In this document: positions 56,300-64,000 of the stretch, in pieces
How positions within the stretch are numbered: position 1 is the stretch's first letter
How the letters are laid out: each line of letters starts with the position of its first letter
From: Fimbriimonas planktonicus
GTDB lineage: Bacteria > Armatimonadota > Fimbriimonadia > Fimbriimonadales > Fimbriimonadaceae
DNA: 64,000 nt
Assembly: GCA_965234685.1 (NCBI GenBank)
Contig: OZ248539.1
Location: forward strand, 186,001-250,000
Reading direction: 5' to 3'
Translations under genes and position numbers: made by a program
The notes under the pieces: model-generated
What the model saw: the letters and a program-made list of their open reading frames with translations, nothing else
The model's database searches: none
What the model was told of the DNA's origin: nothing

Positions 56300-57586
56300 A
56301 TGCAAAACAATTCAGGAATGACGCCTCCGCCACGAGTCGGAGTTGGAGTTGGACCAGGGATCCCGAGTGCGGGCGGCATGATGCCACCACCACCAGGAGG
56401 AGGCAATCCGTTTCCGGCCGAAAAGCCAGAAGAGGAACATAGTGGGCCGCCGGCTTCACTAGAAGATCTTCACATTGACGAGCTTTTGCACTTGGTCGTC
56501 GATCGAGGCGCTTCGGACCTTCACATCAGCCAGAACTCGCAGCCAATTATTCGTGAAGATGGAAAGCTGAAGCCGCTCCACTACGAAAAGTTCACGCCGC
56601 AGGACTCGCAGCGAATGCTGTACGACATCCTTTCCGACGATAACATCAACAAGTTCGAAACGACCCTTGAGCTTGACTTTTCGTACCAGCTTCCTCGCCG
56701 TGCTCGGTTCCGAGTTAACTATTACCGAGAAAAGGGTGCGGTTGCGGCTGCGTTCCGATTGATTCCGGCGAAGATTCCGACGGTTGAGCAACTTAACCTG
56801 CCGAACATTCTGAAGCAGCTTTGCGAACGACCTCGTGGTCTGATTCTGGTTACGGGACCTACGGGGTCTGGAAAGTCAACGTCGCTCGCGGCGATGATCA
56901 ACCACATCAACGAGAATCACGCGCACCACATTATCACGATCGAAGACCCGATCGAGTATCTGCACGAGCACAAGAAGTGCATCATCAACCAGCGCGAAGT
57001 CGGTTCGGACACCCGAAGCTTCTTGAACGCGCTTCGCGGTTCGCTTCGAGAAGACCCAGACATCCTGCTGGTCGGTGAAATGCGAGACGTTGAAACGATT
57101 GGTTTGGCGATTACCGCTGCAGAAACCGGTCACTTGGTCTTTGCTACTCTGCACACCAATACGGCGGCCGAATCGATCGACCGTATGATTGACGTTTTCC
57201 CGCCAGGACAGCAGGAGCAGATTCGCGTTCAGCTTTCGAACAACATCGTGGCCATCATCTCGCAGCAGCTCATGCCGCGACTTGGAAAGCCCGGTCGAGT
57301 TCCGGCGAACGAGGTCATGATCGCATCTCCGGCTATTCGCAACCTCATCCGAGAAGCGAAGACCCACCAGATTCCGTCCATGATTCAAACCAGCGGTTCG
57401 ATGGGAATGTTCACCATGGACCAGTGTTTGCGTGACCTGTATCTGAAGGGACTCATCTCGCTCGACGACGCCTATGCGCGATGTTCGAACAAGGAAGAGC
57501 TTACGAAGATGCTCAACACCCCGGCTTCCGGAACAGGCCCAGGCGGCTCCGGACTCCCCGGCGCGCCACCTTCGCGTGGAAGGTAA
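56300..57586 (+). CDS. pilT: Type IV pilus retraction ATPase PilT
   Basis: 428 residues. A Pro/Gly-rich N-terminal tail of ~55 residues (extra compared with typical ~350-residue PilT) precedes LHIDELLHLVVDRGASDLHIS, the Walker A GPTGSGKSTSLAAMINHIN (~186-204), the Asp box ITIEDPIEYLHEHKK, Walker B DILLVGEMRDVETI and the AIRNLIREAKTHQIPSMIQTS retraction-motor signature. A Gly/Pro-rich C-terminus follows. It powers pilus disassembly and twitching. ATG 17 bp after the pilB stop. Confidence 0.95.
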   Translation: MQNNSGMTPPPRVGVGVGPGIPSAGGMMPPPPGGGNPFPAEKPEEEHSGPPASLEDLHIDELLHLVVDRGASDLHISQNSQPIIREDGKLKPLHYEKFTPQDSQRMLYDILSDDNINKFETTLELDFSYQLPRRARFRVNYYREKGAVAAAFRLIPAKIPTVEQLNLPNILKQLCERPRGLILVTGPTGSGKSTSLAAMINHINENHAHHIITIEDPIEYLHEHKKCIINQREVGSDTRSFLNALRGSLREDPDILLVGEMRDVETIGLAITAAETGHLVFATLHTNTAAESIDRMIDVFPPGQQEQIRVQLSNNIVAIISQQLMPRLGKPGRVPANEVMIASPAIRNLIREAKTHQIPSMIQTSGSMGMFTMDQCLRDLYLKGLISLDDAYARCSNKEELTKMLNTPASGTGPGGSGLPGAPPSRGR

Positions 57587-57642
57587 TTCCTTTTTCAGGA
57601 AGACCAGGACAAGAAAGCCAAGTTTAAGAGTGGAGATAGAAA

Positions 57643-58872
57643 ATGCCAGTATTCAGCTACACATTTAGGGACGCCACCGGCGGACTCCAAAAGGGAACCG
57701 CCGACGCAGAAAGCGAAGACATTCTGCGTAAAAGGTTTGAAGAACAGGGATTCGTGATCACCGAGGTCACGATGATCAAGTCGAAATCGGCTAAGCAGAA
57801 GAACTACGGAAAGGTCAAGCTTGGCCACCTGTCCGTCTTCTGCCGCCAGTTCTCGACGATGGTTGATGCTGGTGTGTCTTTGGTCCGCTGTCTCGACGTT
57901 TTGGGTCGGCAGACGCAAGATCCAAAGCTCAAGAAGATTCTTGCGGACATCGGCGAGCGAGTTGAAGGAGGCGAAAGCCTTTCTCGCGCCATGCAGCGAC
58001 ACCCGCGAGCCTTTAACAACCTGTTTATCGGTTTGATTAAAGCCGGTGAAGTTGGTGGTGTCTTGGAAGAGTCGCTGCAGCGACTTTCGACGTTCTTGGA
58101 AAAGGACGTTGAACTCCGCCGAAAGGTGAAGTCGGCCATGACGTACCCGATTCTGGTTGCGATCATGTCGGTTGGCATCGTCACTTTCTTGGTTGCTTGG
58201 TTCGTTCCGCAGTGGTCGGCCATTCTTACCGACTTGGGACTGAAGGCAGATGACCTTCCCGCACCAACGAAGCTTCTGATCGACATTTCGAACGTCATTC
58301 AGTACCGCGGTTGGATGATCGCCGTCGGAATTGTTGCGATCGTTGTTGCGAACAAGATTTTCACTTCAACACGATTCGGTCGCCGCGTTATGGACCGCGT
58401 CAAGCTGAAGATTCCGGTCTTTGGCAAGTTGCACCACAAAGTTTGTATGACCCGGTTTAGCCGAACGATGGGCACGTTGCTCACCTCCGGTGTACCGATC
58501 TTGCAGGCCATGGAAACGGTTGCGGGAACGGTTGGAAACTCGATCATGGCGGACGCCTTGATGGAAGCCCGAGCCCGTATCCGAGAAGGAGACCGAATTG
58601 GCGACCCGCTGGAAGCCTCTAAGCTCTTCCCGCCGATGGTCGTCCACATGATCGGCGTCGGAGAAGAATCCGGATCGCTCGACTTCATGTTGCAGAAAAT
58701 CGCGGACTTCTACGATGCGGAGGTTGAAGCAACCCTCGCATCGCTGACCGCGGCCATCGAACCGATCATGATCGTTTCGCTTGGATTTGTTGTTGGATTC
58801 ATCGTTGTCGCGATGTTCCTTCCGCTGGTCGACGTTATCTCGAAACTATCGGGCGGCGACTCGGACGAGTAA
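57643..58872 (+). CDS. pilC: Type IV pilus inner-membrane platform protein PilC (GspF family)
   Basis: 409 residues, the platform on which the ATPases act. N-terminal FSYTFRDATGGLQKGTADAES, then the first GspF domain (LSVFCRQFSTMVDAGVSLVRCL), membrane segments LVAIMSVGIVTFLVAWFVP and GWMIAVGIVAIVVANKIF, the second GspF domain (MTRFSRTMGTLLTSGVPILQAMETV) and a C-terminal membrane helix (IMIVSLGFVVGFIVVAMFLP). Two GspF repeats are complete. A strong terminator ends the operon. Confidence 0.95.
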   Translation: MPVFSYTFRDATGGLQKGTADAESEDILRKRFEEQGFVITEVTMIKSKSAKQKNYGKVKLGHLSVFCRQFSTMVDAGVSLVRCLDVLGRQTQDPKLKKILADIGERVEGGESLSRAMQRHPRAFNNLFIGLIKAGEVGGVLEESLQRLSTFLEKDVELRRKVKSAMTYPILVAIMSVGIVTFLVAWFVPQWSAILTDLGLKADDLPAPTKLLIDISNVIQYRGWMIAVGIVAIVVANKIFTSTRFGRRVMDRVKLKIPVFGKLHHKVCMTRFSRTMGTLLTSGVPILQAMETVAGTVGNSIMADALMEARARIREGDRIGDPLEASKLFPPMVVHMIGVGEESGSLDFMLQKIADFYDAEVEATLASLTAAIEPIMIVSLGFVVGFIVVAMFLPLVDVISKLSGGDSDE

Positions 58873-58885
58873 GAAGAAACTCTCG

Positions 58886-58919
58886 AAAGCCCCTTCGCGA
58901 GAGCGAAGGGGCTTTTTTG
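58886..58919 (+). terminator. Rho-independent terminator of pilBTC
   Basis: A 13-bp perfect stem, AAAGCCCCTTCGC with its complement around GAGA, followed by TTTTTT. It lies 13 bp past the pilC stop. Confidence 0.95.
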
Positions 58920-58979
58920 TTTGTGTTCCCTTGAAATGCGACGCAACCTAGGAAGGGTAGAGTCCGTCAAAATTACACC

Positions 58980-59231
58980 ATGGCTCTGAACATCAAGAAT
59001 GCCGAGGTCGAACGGCTGGCGACCGAGATTGCTCGCGCGACCGGCGAGACGAAGACCGAGGCGATACGCAAAGCACTTGTGGATCGGCAGAAGCAACTGG
59101 ACTTGCCGACATTGGAGGAGCGTTGGAAAAAGATCCGTGACGATCTTGAGAGAGATGTCTGGTCCAAGCTTCCTCCAGACGTGCGAGGGCAGCGAATCCC
59201 CAAAGAAGAGTACGACGCTTTGTTCGAGTAG
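58980..59231 (+). CDS. vapB: VapB-type antitoxin
   Basis: 83 residues. MALNIKNAEVERLATEIARATGETKTEAIRKALVDRQKQL is the typical N-terminus of type II VapB antitoxins that pair with PIN toxins (strand plus two helices for DNA binding). The C-terminal half (RWKKIRDDLERDVWSKLPPD) is charged and would wrap the toxin. It should repress its own operon. No Shine-Dalgarno; TAGAGT lies 16 nt upstream of the ATG. It overlaps nothing and ends 2 bp before the toxin gene. Confidence 0.9.
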   Translation: MALNIKNAEVERLATEIARATGETKTEAIRKALVDRQKQLDLPTLEERWKKIRDDLERDVWSKLPPDVRGQRIPKEEYDALFE

Positions 59232-59233
59232 TT

Positions 59234-59629
59234 ATGGTTGTAGATACCTCGGCCCTGGTTGCGGTCTTGCTCGAAGAGCCGCTCGCGGACACAATTGGTC
59301 CCCTCCTTTTAGGCTCGGCGCCGATCATTGCGGCTCCGAACTACCTTGAGGCTCATATGGTTCTCGCCAAACACTATGGAGTCCGAACAGCGGACATTCT
59401 GCAGCAAAGGCTCGCCCAACTTGGCATCACGGTTGTCGAGTTCACGCCGGAACAAGCTGTGGTCGCCGCGCGGGCGTTCGACCAATACGGTAAGGGGCGG
59501 CATCCGGCGAGTCTCAATTTCGGCGATTGCATTGCCTATGCGCTCGCCAAATCCACCCACCAACGTTTGTTGTTTGTTGGCCAGGACTTTGCTCAGACGG
59601 ACGTTCGTGCTGCGCTGATGATGGGCTAA
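59234..59629 (+). CDS. vapC: VapC-type PIN-domain ribonuclease toxin
   Basis: 131 residues. PIN acidic residues are in place: MVVDTSALVAVLLEE (Asp4), APNYLEAHMVLA (Glu), then FGDCIAYALAKSTHQRLLFVGQDF (two Asp). The family cuts tRNA, rRNA or mRNA when unrestrained, and VapB neutralises it. Start ATG two bases after the VapB stop, so translation is coupled. The pair sits inside a type IV pilus gene cluster. Confidence 0.92.
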   Translation: MVVDTSALVAVLLEEPLADTIGPLLLGSAPIIAAPNYLEAHMVLAKHYGVRTADILQQRLAQLGITVVEFTPEQAVVAARAFDQYGKGRHPASLNFGDCIAYALAKSTHQRLLFVGQDFAQTDVRAALMMG

Positions 59630-59827
59630 GGGCAAACAAGTTTGGGACCATGCTGCTTTGAAAGTGCATGTAGGGTTCGTAGCCACGTTAAACGGACGCG
59701 ACTTTAAGAGATCAACCCGAAGGCTGCCTGGCTATCTATCTACTGGATCTTACGCGGCGGTTTAGGATTAATTGTTAAGGTTCAGTTATATTTCCGTTGT
59801 TTCCATGGCAAGCCCGAGACGCTAGCG
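59630..59827. other. Short intergenic region before the secreted-protein gene
   Basis: No gene seen. TTGTTAA occurs at 59772-59778 with ATATTT nearby (59789-59794), loosely like the words of the pilin upstream element, but not with its spacing. Confidence 0.35.
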
Positions 59828-60796
59828 GTGCGTGTTCGTCACTTCACCATGCCGCTAGGTTTTCTCATTGCCGCGAGTTGTTTATTGATCTCCGATGAGG
59901 TCGAAATTGTTTATCTGGGTGATCAGAAGGAGTCAAGTGCACGGTGGAGTGAGCTAAGCCGGTATGCGGAAAAGGGCGGAATTCTCAAGCGGGCCAAAGA
60001 ACTGAACTTGCTTCACTTCGAGTTGGAGCCAGGGCTTTTTGTTATCGATGAGCGAAAGCAATCTGTGCTCGCGCAGCGAAGAGCGCGAGTGAATTTGCTG
60101 GCCAAGTTCGCCGAACAGGGAACGTTAATGGCAACGTGGGGTGAGGTGAAGAAGGATCTCTCGCCAGTCCTTCAAGAAAACTACTTGCTGGTTCCAAAGA
60201 TGAACGACCGAGCCCTGGTGAAGATTGCTCCAGTTGTTCGCTGGAATTTCGTCAACAGCAAGACCCTCGAACCTGGTTGGTCAGAGCCCCAGACCTACAC
60301 AACCGGAGAAGAGATGCACAAAAACGGGCCATTGCTGATCCAGCCGGATGCACTGGCAACCGACAATTTGAGCCCTGCTCAGGGACCGGCAGCTGGCTGG
60401 TTGATCGCCAACAACGAAAGCGAAGTCATCTATCCTCTTGATCCACAAAAGCTGTCGAACCTTATGGCCCTGTTAGCAGAACGGGAGCGAGAAGAAGATC
60501 TGAACTTGTTGAAAAAGGAGAAAGCGGTTGTTTCAAAGCTGGTCAGCTCAGGAAAGTTGAAATTTGATCCTCGCTCAATGGATGCGAAGTCATTCATGGA
60601 TCTTGCTCCGGAGCTGCGGGCAAGATATTTCAACTCGGCAAAAGATCGAATTGACAGTGGACAGTTTAAGTCAATGAAAGATTTTACGGAGTACTACACC
60701 GGAATGCGGGTGGAAAACATGAGCCTGAGGCTAAAAATTTCCTTCGGTGTGATCCAGACAAGCGGAATGCCGGTTACAACAACGATCGAGTTCTGA
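59828..60796 (+). CDS. Secreted or membrane-anchored protein of unknown function
   Basis: 322 residues by the GTG start; an ATG seven codons in (MPLGFLIAASCLLIS) is an alternative and starts at the signal. The mature part is helical and charged (YAEKGGILKRAKELNLLHFE, QRRARVNLLAKFAEQGTLM), with a Tyr/Trp-rich middle and a C-terminal beta segment MRVENMSLRLKISFGVIQ. The cluster of pilus genes around it suggests a role in pilus or pseudopilus function, but nothing in the sequence proves it. Unknown family. Confidence 0.65.
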   Translation: MRVRHFTMPLGFLIAASCLLISDEVEIVYLGDQKESSARWSELSRYAEKGGILKRAKELNLLHFELEPGLFVIDERKQSVLAQRRARVNLLAKFAEQGTLMATWGEVKKDLSPVLQENYLLVPKMNDRALVKIAPVVRWNFVNSKTLEPGWSEPQTYTTGEEMHKNGPLLIQPDALATDNLSPAQGPAAGWLIANNESEVIYPLDPQKLSNLMALLAEREREEDLNLLKKEKAVVSKLVSSGKLKFDPRSMDAKSFMDLAPELRARYFNSAKDRIDSGQFKSMKDFTEYYTGMRVENMSLRLKISFGVIQTSGMPVTTTIEF

Positions 60797-60808
60797 TCCC
60801 CTAACCCG

Positions 60809-61816
60809 ATGGGTGGCTACGCGCTAAACTACGGCGTGCCGATTTGGACCTTGCTGATTGGGTTTGTGCTGGGTGCGGTGACCGGGAGCTTCCTGAACAT
60901 GGTGATCTACCGGTTGCCGCGGGCGATTTCGTTCCTGAACCCATCGAGCAGCATGTGCCCGATTTGTAAGGCGTCCCTCAAGTGGATCGACCTGATGCCG
61001 CTGTTTAGCTGGCTCTCCACCAGGGGCAAGTGTCGGTATTGCGCGGCGCCAGTGCCTTCTCGCTACTTCTGGGTCGAGGTGCTTACCGGCCTTCTCTTCG
61101 CCGGGGCTTGGTACCAGTTCCAGATCCAGGCTGATCGTGGCGGGTGGATGGGCTTTGTGATGGCGATGCTCGCTTGCCTCGTCGCCGTCATCTACATCGA
61201 CTGGGAGCTGTTCATCATTCCGGACGAGTTGAACGCGCTCATGCTGGTGATCGGAGTTGCCGCGATGGGTTACACCGGGCAATGGCTGACCGCGCTTACC
61301 GGAGCGTTTGCGGGCTGGGCGGTGATGTGGGGGATTTCGTTCTTTCTCGGCCGGCTCATTCTTGGTAAGGACGCCTTGGGGGATGGGGACATCAAGCTGA
61401 TGCGAGGCGTTGGCGCGATGCTCGGGCCGATTTTGACCGGAATCAGCGTGGTCATTGGCGTGTTTGCCGGGCTGGTGATCGGCCTGATCCTGATTGCGGT
61501 GAACAGCAAGAAGGCAGCCGCGGAGGAAGAAGCGGCGGAAAGTGAGGCGGAAATGTTGCCAGTCGAGCCCGTCTTGACCTATATAGTCAGGGGAGTTTGG
61601 TATCTGCTGTGTCTCGACATAGTTGCGCTGTTCTTCCCGTCGTTGTATAAATTGATTGGAGAAGAGCCGCCTCCGAAAGGAATTGACGAGAACGACACTT
61701 GGGAGCCGACCGCCACGACGATCCCGTTTGGGCCGTATTTGGCGCTAGGTTCGATCATTTGTCTGCTCTTTGGCGATGCAATTGAAAAGGCAGTCAAGGC
61801 CTATTTCAACTTTTAA
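60809..61816 (+). CDS. pilD: Prepilin peptidase (A24 family)
   Basis: Cleaves prepilin leaders and methylates the new N-terminus. 335 residues. The N-terminal domain has SFLNMVIYRLPR and four zinc-type cysteines (CPICKASLKW and CRYCAAPVPSRYFWVEVLTG). The catalytic aspartates are in YIDWELFIIPDELN and ALGDGDIKLMRGVG (GxGD). Longer than usual: after the sixth membrane segment there is a ~70-residue acidic insertion (EEEAAESEAE and PPPKGIDENDTWEPT) before the last helices. Needed for the prepilins in this window. Confidence 0.93.
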   Translation: MGGYALNYGVPIWTLLIGFVLGAVTGSFLNMVIYRLPRAISFLNPSSSMCPICKASLKWIDLMPLFSWLSTRGKCRYCAAPVPSRYFWVEVLTGLLFAGAWYQFQIQADRGGWMGFVMAMLACLVAVIYIDWELFIIPDELNALMLVIGVAAMGYTGQWLTALTGAFAGWAVMWGISFFLGRLILGKDALGDGDIKLMRGVGAMLGPILTGISVVIGVFAGLVIGLILIAVNSKKAAAEEEAAESEAEMLPVEPVLTYIVRGVWYLLCLDIVALFFPSLYKLIGEEPPPKGIDENDTWEPTATTIPFGPYLALGSIICLLFGDAIEKAVKAYFNF

Positions 61817-62008
61817 AGCAACGGCTTTCGTTGCTTGTGTCGAGATGGTTTGAGTTCGGGTAGAACCCGTCTGGGGTTGCTGCAGGCTTCTGTACGCAAA
61901 AAGGGGGACAGTTTGGTGAGGTTTAGTAGATTTTCTGGCCGTGTCGGTGAGGAACATGCGGGGCTTGTATCCCGTCTAGAAATGCGGGAGACCCAAGGCG
62001 TCCAACGC

Positions 62009-62836
62009 ATGAAAGGCCGAAACGGATTTACATTAATTGAATTACTGGTGGTGATTGCCATCATCGCCATCCTGGCGGGGATCACTTTCCCTGTTCTGGC
62101 CCGGGCCAAAGACGGTGCGTACCGAAGTTCTGACATCAACAACATGAACTCGTTGCGAACGGCGCTTCAGCTTTACAAGGCCGACCAGGGCGCGTATCCG
62201 CCTGCTTTGCTCGGATACGTCAACCGGTACGAATCTGGTGCGAATGCCGGAAACATCATTCCAGCAACTCAGCTGAGCGGTGCGCTCTACCCAAAGCGGG
62301 TTGACAGCATCGAGACTTTCCGGCCGGCATATAATCGCTCCAGCAACTCGCTCGGCACAACGGCGGTCTGGCCGTCGCGATGGGATAACCCTCTGAACAC
62401 CGACCCACTGGCCGAACAGCGATTTGGCCCAGCCGACGGATTCGTGCAGCGCGCGGTTAACACCGGGGCAGGCTGTACCGAAGTAGATAACGAATACTAT
62501 TCGGTCAGCGGCTATGACGTCGCAAAGGTCGCAGGCTCCGCAAATCCAGATCAAGTGGAGTTGCGATATGCCCTGTTCTGGACCGGCTACAGCGTGCCAA
62601 CCTCGCCATGCGCGACGGACGGTAGCGGACTCGGCTCTTCGGATGACGATCCTCGACAGCTTGGATATTCCGAACCCCCAGAATCCACCGTCATCACGTG
62701 GAACAGCTATTTCCGCGAACACGCTAACGGAAACGCCACCCGAGCGAAGCGAGACGTTGTTCTCTTCCTCGGTGGAAGCGCAAAGCCTTTTGACAGTGCC
62801 GCCGTCGCCGAACGGTCTTGGCAGGTGAACCCGTAA
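62009..62836 (+). CDS. Type II/IV pseudopilin (GspG-like)
   Basis: 275 residues. The leader MKGRNGF is followed by TLIELLVVIAIIAILAGITFPVLARAKDG; cleavage before F is expected. The globular part (INNMNSLRTALQLYKADQGAYPPALLG) resembles GspG pseudopilins. A Cys-bearing segment (NTGAGCTEV) and a C-terminal hydrophobic VVLFLGGSAKPFDS follow. It is followed closely by another pseudopilin gene. I trimmed the frame to the ATG that opens the leader. Confidence 0.85.
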   Translation: MKGRNGFTLIELLVVIAIIAILAGITFPVLARAKDGAYRSSDINNMNSLRTALQLYKADQGAYPPALLGYVNRYESGANAGNIIPATQLSGALYPKRVDSIETFRPAYNRSSNSLGTTAVWPSRWDNPLNTDPLAEQRFGPADGFVQRAVNTGAGCTEVDNEYYSVSGYDVAKVAGSANPDQVELRYALFWTGYSVPTSPCATDGSGLGSSDDDPRQLGYSEPPESTVITWNSYFREHANGNATRAKRDVVLFLGGSAKPFDSAAVAERSWQVNP

Positions 62837-62853
62837 TCTCGGAGGTCGTAACT

Positions 62854-64000
62854 GTGAACGCACCCCAACCCCGCTCCTTTGGCTCCGCTATGCGCCGTGG
62901 TACGACCCTGGTGGAAGTACTCGTGGTCATGGTGATCTTGCTCGTCGGAATCTTGGCGGTCGTCCAGATCTTTCCTCGAGGCTTTCAAATCCTCACCCTG
63001 GCGAAAAAGAACTCCCAGGCAACCCAGCTTTCTCGAGACGAAGCTGAACGGCTCAAGTCTCGTGCCGACGGCATTCCAGAGCAGATTCTTGGCGATGCCC
63101 TGCCAAGTCAGTTGACGCTCCATCCTGAATGTACGGTGGATTCGAGCGGAATCGTTTACAACGCCTCGTCCGTGCCTCAAGGCAACTGGGCCAGCAACGT
63201 TGCAGCTAACCATCGCCGACGGATTCTAGGAGAGGCCCACCGAATTCCCGCCCCTCGACGGCTCGTCAATGGCGCGTTCGGCGGCTTGCTCATTCCAACC
63301 TTTGGCCCAATCGATTCGACCCAAGGGTTTATCGTGAACAGCAGCCCGTTGGCGCAAAACTCCAACCCGCCGCAGGATTTGGCTCTTATCTCGGGTCGCC
63401 TGTACCGAACCGGATTCACGTATTCGCCTTTCGAATATTTCGTGCGGGACGCGTCGAACTCAACCGTTTCCCTCTTCCTGCCAACCGGTCCGATCACTCT
63501 CTTCCGCGTCAGCTTTTACGCTTTGATCCAAACTGCCGACGGAGTTGACAAGCGGTATTACCGCAACGTTGAAGTGCCGATCGCAGACACGGCCCTGGAT
63601 GGCCCGAGTGGAAATCAGCCGTTCCTGCGCCTTGATCTGAGCACGGACGTTGTCAATCCACTGCTTGCCGGCGGCGAAACTTTCATTGCAATCAATCCAG
63701 ATTCGTTGAAAGTTGCCCGGGCGATGCGAAGCGTCACGATTTTCTCGGACAGTCCGTTCGAGTACATCCCGGTTGACGATAGTCTCGGAACGATTTTGGT
63801 GAACCCCCTCACCAACGGTTTGACCGTGCCGACGGCGAATGGTCGTCAGCCGCTCGGAGTGGTTTTGGACTACACCGTACAGGACTGGCGCGAGTTGCGC
63901 AGCGAGTTCCGCATTACTAATATTGAGCAGGGCCAATTCCGGTTGCCGATTGCTCCGATCAAAGTATCGGGCCAAAACGGTCCGGACGGTCTGAGATTGA
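62854..64000 (+). CDS. Pseudopilin/PilV-like protein (3' partial)
   Basis: The frame stays open to the window end, so the C-terminus is missing. GTG start with GGAGG 8 nt upstream. After a short polar leader the protein reads SAMRRGTTLVEVLVVMVILL, a class III signal with Glu at +5, then VGILAVVQIFPRGF. The remaining ~350 residues are a large soluble beta-rich domain (for example YYRNVEVPIADTALD and VVLDYTVQDWRELRSEFRITN). The length is greater than usual minor pilins. It begins 17 bp after the preceding pseudopilin's stop. Confidence 0.8.
   Translation, partial: MNAPQPRSFGSAMRRGTTLVEVLVVMVILLVGILAVVQIFPRGFQILTLAKKNSQATQLSRDEAERLKSRADGIPEQILGDALPSQLTLHPECTVDSSGIVYNASSVPQGNWASNVAANHRRRILGEAHRIPAPRRLVNGAFGGLLIPTFGPIDSTQGFIVNSSPLAQNSNPPQDLALISGRLYRTGFTYSPFEYFVRDASNSTVSLFLPTGPITLFRVSFYALIQTADGVDKRYYRNVEVPIADTALDGPSGNQPFLRLDLSTDVVNPLLAGGETFIAINPDSLKVARAMRSVTIFSDSPFEYIPVDDSLGTILVNPLTNGLTVPTANGRQPLGVVLDYTVQDWRELRSEFRITNIEQGQFRLPIAPIKVSGQNGPDGLRL

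Noticed and set aside
59772..59800. Third copy of the 44-bp pilin element
   Set aside because: Only one TTGTTAA and an ATATTT-like word are present, with different spacing and orientation.

Overview
The window looks like chromosome from a bacterium of the phylum Armatimonadota, most likely class Fimbriimonadia. The main reason is the prepilin-like proteins that begin MRKAFTLIELLVVIAIIAIL and continue FPVFAQAKxAAKKT, a style I associate with that group. Dense two-directional housekeeping genes, many GTG/TTG starts and a full type IV pilus assembly set fit this. The phylum call is inference and no 16S rRNA is present. I saw no tRNA, rRNA, CRISPR array, insertion sequence or prophage.

Layout. 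1-2 kb: the end of a leucine-catabolism-type operon (C26 amidohydrolase, biotinyl carrier, HMG-CoA lyase). 1.9-5.7 kb, minus strand: a presenilin-like membrane protein, a glycosyltransferase, an HTH regulator and queA. 5.8-15.8 kb: two paralogous secreted proteins, tdk, an FmdB-type zinc ribbon, RNase E/G, a protein with a DnaA-N-like domain, an MBL hydrolase, a FliA/WhiG-type sigma factor, a SurA-like lipoprotein and speE. 15.9-26.3 kb: five tandem secreted beta-propeller paralogues. 26.4-31.3 kb: two prepilin-plus-lipoprotein modules sharing a 44-bp upstream element, rhamnulokinase, CsoR, and a third prepilin-like gene with a CsoR-like box at its start. 31.3-40.5 kb: cysS, lexA, a PpiC-like protein, rsmI, a polysaccharide export protein, ruvC, a truncated HTH-type gene, a GH20-like hexosaminidase and a membrane protein. 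40.5-47.5 kb, minus strand: hemW, five tandem paralogues of an unknown membrane protein, then a PfkB kinase and a Gfo/Idh/MocA dehydrogenase. 47.5-50.1 kb: sparse, with repeats and small hypothetical genes. 50.1-54.3 kb: an unusual argS, an epimerase and htpX. 54.5-64 kb: type IV pilus genes pilB-pilT-pilC, a VapBC pair, a secreted protein, prepilin peptidase and two pseudopilins, the last running off the window.

The genes suggest a cell that invests in surface and secretion. The pilus ATPases, the platform protein and the prepilin peptidase would process and assemble the several prepilins. Two families have each expanded to five tandem copies (the beta-propellers and the membrane proteins with helical C-termini) and have no function I can name. 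About a third of transcription-unit starts carry a TANNNT element 6-10 nt before the start codon, which points to leaderless or near-leaderless mRNAs, while other genes have clear Shine-Dalgarno sites.
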